Shown here in pieces: positions 10,914 through 15,000 of a DNA stretch of 15,000 nt; the stretch's first letter is position 1; each line of letters begins with the position of its first letter. This stretch comes from Glandiceps talaboti. Its lineage: Eukaryota > Hemichordata > Enteropneusta > Spengelidae. The notes under the pieces were generated by a model. The model was not told the DNA's origin. It searched no databases and saw only the letters and a list, made by a program, of their open reading frames with translations. The stretch lies in assembly GCF_964340395.1 (NCBI RefSeq), contig NC_135562.1:16013796-16028795 (forward strand), written 5' to 3'. The translations under genes were made by a program, and so were the position numbers.

Positions 10914-11298
10914 TAGACTCTCTCACAGTCCTCGGAACTTCGCTTTACTAAAATCGACGCTAAATGAATTATTTTGTATGTACCGATACCATCTACATAA
11001 CGTACTCCATCGTACTCGAACAACCTTGTACTGTGCGCCCTCATCGACCACATAGAGATATATGTTCGTTGACGTGTGACTGCGACGCTCCGTATTTTCG
11101 CGAAGTCCTCGGGGCTTCGCGATAACACGGAGCGTCGCAGTCACACGTCAACGAATAGTTATCTCTATCATAGTCGATGGGGGCGCACAGTACAAGGATA
11201 TTCGAGTACGGTTAATTAGCTGGCATCGGTACATACAAAATAATTCATTTAGCTTTAATTTTAGTAAAGCGAAGCTCCGAGGGCTGTAAGAGAGTCTA
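10914..11298. mobile_element. 385-bp palindromic foldback / MITE-like element inside a TATG microsatellite
   Basis: The element starts TAGACTCTCTCACAG and ends as the inverse, CTGTAAGAGAGTCTA. The two arms (about 10914-11105 and 11115-11298) are near-complete inverted repeats with scattered mismatches and small indels. The inner stem 11065-11093 / 11127-11155 is 29 bp without mismatch. A second stem, CGCGAAG / CTTCGCG (11099-11105 / 11115-11121), closes a small G/C-rich loop. A 17-nt word, AGTCCTCGGNNCTTCGC, occurs near the left end (10927-10943), at the centre (11104-11120) and inverted near the right end (11269-11285). Both flanks are GTAT repeats in the same orientation, which fits insertion into a microsatellite. 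TA at both termini is compatible with a TA target duplication (Tc1/mariner-like), but the repeat flanks hide the true duplication. No ORF; non-autonomous if mobile. Confidence 0.75.
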
Positions 11299-11369
11299 GT
11301 ATGTATGTATGTATGTATGTATGTGTGTATGTATGTGTGTGTGTGTGTGTGTCTGTGTGTCTGTCTGTG

Positions 11370-11432
<63 letters not shown>

Positions 11433-11541
11433 ATGTATGTATGTATGTATGTGTATGTATGTATGTATGTATGTATGTATGTATGTATGTATGTATGTAT
11501 GTATGTATGTATGTATGTGTATGTATGTATGTATGTATGTA
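11299..11541. repeat. Compound tetranucleotide microsatellite (GTAT)n-(GT)n-(GTCT)n-(GTAT)n
   Basis: GTAT units (11299 to about 11333) pass into GT (to about 11352), then into GTCT/CTGT units (about 11350-11431), then back to GTAT (about 11430-11541) with a few GTGT interruptions. It directly joins the palindromic element on the left and, after a short AGAA-rich stretch, the PLE 3' tail on the right. Long open frames on both strands here (YVCM, TDRQ, HTYI) are products of the repeat. Confidence 0.95.
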
Positions 11542-11599
11542 GAAAGAAAGAAATGCATATGGAACTTGTAAGTCAGTCCGTATAGATAGATGTAAAATC

Positions 11600-11630
11600 C
11601 GACGTTTCGAATAAAAATTCTTTTTCAAGG
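11600..11630 (-). ncRNA. PLE 3'-tail hairpin resembling a degenerate hammerhead-ribozyme core
   Basis: On the minus strand the order is CTTGAAAAA, a short stem GAAT / ATTC with a TTTT loop, then CGAAACGTCGG. PLEs are known to carry minimal hammerhead motifs with core CUGANGA, stem II, GAAA and a GUC-type cleavage site. The GAAAC-GTC half matches. The CUGANGA half has decayed to TTGAAAA or similar, so activity is unlikely. The position, about 170-200 nt past the RT-EN stop, suits the PLE 3' region. This is a resemblance argument only. Confidence 0.4.
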
Positions 11631-11800
11631 TAATATCGGCGAGCTTCAGACATGTTAAGTAAACACCTGAACATATCTGAATGTTATGGAACAGAACGAC
11701 AACCGCGCGTGATCAACGGTTATACGTGTGAAAAGTTTTAATATTCGCTCACACCAAATAGAACCCAATAGAACACGCCTGAAATTTAAAAAAACCCTGA

Positions 11801-13610
11801 TTAGACTGGGAATGATGAGAATAGTCTATCAATTCCAAGGGGTTCCAGCGTTCCGAGACGGAAAATGATTTCGTCTTCCTTCAACCTCAACACTTTCTCA
11901 TCACCAGAAACCTTACAAATACCTGAAATAGACATATCTGATACATACTGTGATCGTTGGTAATGAAATGCATAGATACGGGATAGTTACGATTCTTTTG
12001 TCTGGTCAGGCGGAGATGTTCCACGAAGCGATCACCAAGACGACGTACAGTCGAACCTATATACAAGAAGCCCGCATTTCTGACATGTAATGCAATACAC
12101 TACATTAGTACTAATACAAGTAAATCTACTTGTAACAGGCACACTGTTCTTAGGGCCAAAAACATAATTAGTATTAATAATGAAATGTACCCCATCGAGT
12201 ACGATCGCATGGAAATGAACCAGCATTAACTTCCAATTCACGTGCACGTTGTTCTGTATGGACAACCATATCTCTAGGACTGGTATCACGACTCCAAGCT
12301 GTTAAAGGTACTTCAGGAAACAATGAATTGGTAACCCTATTAGAACGTAAGATATTAAAATGCTTGTATATAATGTTTCTAACTCTAGTTGAAAAGGGAT
12401 GGTATGTAAGAGCTAATATGGGACGATCGTTGTTACTCCTCTGATCATGTGATTTGATACAAGCTTCCCTAGACAAAGATGATACGTTAAGTAAAGCCGC
12501 ATTGGTAACCGACATTGGATAACCACGTTGATGGAAGTACGTGCAAAATTCAGCAGACCTTTCTCTGAAATCCAAATCACTACTACAAATACGACGTAAA
12601 CGAAGTAATTGTGAATAGGGAATGGAATCTTTACACTTATTAGGATGTGATGAACCATACTGCAAATATGAATGTGAATAAGTAGCTTTAGTATAAATAG
12701 ATGTAGCTATATCATCACCATCAATCCTAAGGGAGATGTCAAGGAAATTTATAGTTAGTTCTGAAATATCATAAGTATACTGAATAGCAGGATTAAAATT
12801 ACATATGTAGTTAATAAATTGCATAATGCCCTCAAGTTTGAGTGAAGCTGCACCAACGCCGTCATCAATAAATCGTTTATATAGATCAGGTAAGATCCCT
12901 TGATACGAGCTGAAAATAAGGTGTTCTTTCTTGATAAGACATAAATAAACAAGCATAACTACCCGGTAGGTCCAAGACAACTTCCCATAGCAATGCCGCG
13001 TTTCTGCACAAAATACCTGTCATTAAAGGTAAAATAATTCAGGTAAGAACAAGTTCAGCCAAGTACGTGGGTAGGAGGGTCAAGTACAGGTCTTAAAATA
13101 AGGTAGTGTTCGATTGCAACTAAACCTTCATTATGTGGTATGGAAGTATATAAGGACTTAACGTCCATAGAAAAGGGGTACCGTGGCCTACCTTGTTGGA
13201 ATTGGAAGCCATTAAGTATTTTAAGAGCATGGTTCGTATCGTTAATGTAGGTAGGCTGAAACGCCACAATAGGTCGTAAAAGGGCATCTAAATAACACGC
13301 GATGTGTTCCGCAGGGCAGTTACAAGCTGAGACGATGGGCCTACCAGGAATATTAACCTTATGTATCTTGGGTAGTAAATAAAACACGGCTGTCCGAGGT
13401 CGACGGACTATAAGGTTGCGTGCTTCTGTTGGTAATTCGCCAGCGGATATAAAAGCGTTAACAGTATCCATAATTTCGCGTTGCACGTCTTCTGTAGTAT
13501 CACCTTCCAATTCCTGGTAAAAAAAATCCGTGTTTAAAAGTTGTCTCTCTGATTTTGAAACATTCATCTCAGAGATCATACTACGGTGATCCCCTACCAT
13601 AAAATTTGGT
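11801..13610 (-). pseudogene. PLE reverse transcriptase / GIY-YIG endonuclease ORF, multiply frameshifted
   Basis: The longest intact piece (13055 to about 13610) carries the RT fingers and palm up to motif A, with the first catalytic Asp at 13163-13165. The next long piece (12174 to about 12940) carries motif C, F-I-D-D, with the Asp pair at 12861-12866, plus the thumb and linker. I count at least seven single-base frame changes, near 13060, 13042, 12963, 12930, 12192, 12064 and 11941. The one at 12064 is an extra base just before the YIG half of the nuclease. Between frameshifts the peptides stay strongly family-like, ending LGTLEPLGIDRL and then the stop at 11801-11803. The protein cannot be made as one chain, but catalytic Asp codons and the YIG triplet survive, so the insertion is not extremely old. 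The N-terminus is missing. Confidence 0.85.
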
Positions 13611-13647
13611 TCTGTAACAACACACCTCTCATACAAACAATACTTAC

Positions 13648-13783
13648 CGCATGGAACACCATCAACAAGTTTCTGTAGAAACGTTTCTACAGTCACATCA
13701 GTATTCTTAAATACTGGCATATGTCTGGCCAAATGTATGTAGGAAACGAGGGCGTCCTTTGGATTTCGAGCGATGTATATGAT
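13648..13783 (-). CDS. Cytosolic sulfotransferase (SULT), internal exon with the PAPS 3'-phosphate-binding motif
   Basis: SULTs transfer sulfonate from PAPS to hydroxyl or amino groups of small molecules in the cytosol. This 136-nt exon encodes 45 residues plus one base. It opens with IIYIARNPKDALVSY, the SULT signature whose Arg and Ser bind the 3'-phosphate of PAPS (Arg130 and Ser138 in human SULT1A1). It continues through VETFLQKLVDGVPC, matching the 'W..FL..F..G.V.YG' segment of the family. The acceptor is TTTGTAG before ATC (phase 0) and the donor is GCG before GTAAGT (phase 1). The counterpart I recall in human SULT1 genes is 127 nt with the same phases. The preceding exons, with the KTHLP catalytic His, are not found up to 15000, so the gene is cut by the window edge. 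The reading frame stays open past the donor into a retroelement. Substrate class cannot be assigned. Confidence 0.9.
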
Positions 13784-15000
13784 CTACAAATTTAATAGAA
13801 TATAAATCAGATAATTATACAGAAAATAAATATTAAGTGATTCCTATTTATGAAATCGAGAATTGAGTCACAGTGCAACCAGGTTTAACTCCCTCCCATC
13901 TCTTCAAAACTGTCGTGGGAATTCGCTTCAATTCATGTATAATCTATCTAATAATATAATACATATATATGTACATGTACCAGAGATTACTGACTTACGC
14001 GCGCATACTAGTAGTATTTTCACTGCAATGCAATACCGAAACCATTATTGCAGACCTGCATACAAATATACAGTAAGCATTCACCTACATATTCTATAAG
14101 CATCACATGATATTTTTTGGTAAAGGTTTCGAGGGATTATAGGCGGAAATAGTTTTACACTTGTCGCCAGAAAAATATACATAAAATACGTCGGTTTTCA
14201 TACAAACAATGTCACACAAGCTGCACTTCGTTCGTTTAAGGGGGGAGGGGGGGGGGTCTGGCATCAGTGCGATTACTGAACTATATTTTGGCACTTCTAA
14301 CCAAATTTCAAAAACTTTCACGCCTTCAATAATGATAAAAGCTTCTGTATTTACTAGCTAGTGAGATGTTGATAAGTTGATGCAAAATTATTTCTAATGG
14401 AAGCCTTCAGTGTTGGGTTTCTAGTTATATTTTGATGTGTTTACCATTACCTCATGAGTAAACATTTTCATTTGGTTGTACCACCGATCGTGTTTTTACA
14501 TTGCACCGATCATAGTAGTGTGACCGCGCCCCACAGTTTTCATCATGGTTTACATTGTATATAAACGCGTGATGATGTCACACTTATAATTATGAACGTT
14601 TGTATAGGGGGAAGGGGGGAGGGGGTTTGTCCTAAATAAACGATGTTCATTTATTGAGCTTGTGTGATGTTGTGCTATCATCCCTTAGTCAGATGAAGGG
14701 TCAGTTTCTGCTGTGACAGTCATAAATGTCTATAATCGAGCAACTCGACACATCAAACCATGAATTATTCATCAGGTTGTTTCAGGTCTCTATATTGTCG
14801 TTACTCAATGAACCGATGTTTGTAACTGAAAGGACCACGTTAGGCCAAGGACGTTGTCCTACTAACAACAAACGATTTTAGTAAGTTCAAACATAACGAG
14901 AGGATTGGTCACAAAGGCAAACAACATGTAACTTTTCAAATAATAATGAATGCGTTCCAAATGGGTATCATGCATGGCACATTGAGTATAAACATACATA
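13784..15000 (-). other. Probable SULT intron upstream of exon 13648-13783
   Basis: I looked on the minus strand for the expected upstream SULT exons (PKSGT-type 5'-PSB loop, KTHLP) and saw neither. Contents noted are G-rich plus-strand tracts at 14239-14257 and 14607-14626, and a TATATAAA (14558-14565) followed by TGATGTCA (14573-14580) on the plus strand. The stretch is otherwise featureless. Confidence 0.55.
14558..14580 (+). promoter_or_regulatory. TATA-like box plus CRE-like word (weak)
   Basis: TATATAAA is followed eight bases later by TGATGTCA, one mismatch from the CRE palindrome TGACGTCA. The usual order in promoters puts CRE upstream of TATA, and no ORF or transcript follows, so this may be coincidence. 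Confidence 0.12.

Larger units (their letters stand above)
11579..13620 (-). mobile_element. Penelope-like retroelement (PLE), 5'-truncated and decayed, in a SULT intron
   Basis: Minus-strand frames between 11801 and about 13610 encode, in order, a Penelope-type reverse transcriptase (FYLLPKIHK, GRPIVSACNCPAEH, DVKSLYTSIPHNEGL, RFIDDGVGAAS), a linker with SSHPNKCKDSIPYSQLLRLRR and FCTYFHQRGYP, and a C-terminal GIY-YIG nuclease (VVYCITCQKCG, then YIGST one frame away). This RT plus GIY-YIG order defines PLEs and excludes LINEs and LTR elements. After the ORF stop at 11801-11803 comes a 3' tail of about 220 nt that includes a hairpin at 11600-11630, running up to a tetranucleotide repeat. The 5' boundary is inferred: homology fades near 13610, about 40 bp from the SULT splice donor, so the N-terminal RT region is truncated. 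It lies in the same orientation as the host gene. No terminal repeat or target-site duplication was identified. Confidence 0.88.

Noticed and set aside
11148-11628. Several 77-136 codon frames reading YIHT, TDRQ, MYVC and SVCL
   Set aside because: Period-four repeat translated in all frames; no non-repeat protein content.
12032-12658. Other minus-strand frames in the PLE as separate genes
   Set aside because: Some are out-of-frame shadows and one (12032-12289) is a frameshifted part of the same PLE ORF.
14103-14321. 72-codon minus-strand frame as a possible upstream SULT exon
   Set aside because: No SULT motif (no PKSGT or KTHLP), and the Pro-rich part comes from a G-rich tract.

Overview
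This window comes from an intron-bearing animal genome. It is AT-rich, low in coding density and full of microsatellites, with one well-supported spliced gene and decayed mobile elements. A Penelope-like retroelement and a SULT-type gene in this setting suggest a marine invertebrate (deuterostome or lophotrochozoan), but the sequence alone does not settle the species. There are no bacterial features.

The clear gene is on the minus strand. Four exons (13648-13783, 10587-10693, 9216-9399 and 7948-8057) form the 3' part of a cytosolic sulfotransferase (SULT) gene. They give 537 nt, or 178 codons plus stop, with no internal stop and GT-AG junctions throughout. The junction phases (0, 1, 0, 1) match those I recall for vertebrate SULT1 genes. 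The N-terminal exons, including the 5'-PSB loop and catalytic His, must lie beyond 15000.

The largest SULT intron (10694-13647) holds nested insertions. From high to low coordinate these are: a decayed Penelope-like retroelement (about 11579-13620, same strand, reverse transcriptase plus GIY-YIG) whose recognisable sequence starts close to the upstream splice donor; a TATG/TCTG microsatellite; a 385-bp palindromic foldback element (10914-11298); and a 168-bp uninterrupted alternating purine-pyrimidine tract. Exon 13648-13783 is in the same open frame as the start of the reverse transcriptase, so intron retention would encode a SULT-reverse transcriptase chimera.

The left half (1-7940) has no recognisable protein. 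It holds a 109-bp foldback at 1237-1345, a 129-bp (TA)n tract, a compact hairpin at 6544-6577, and two plus-strand ORF/donor combinations that could be first coding exons (1593-1616 and 7388-7491). The right end (13784-15000) appears to be SULT intron, with G-rich tracts and no recognisable exon.
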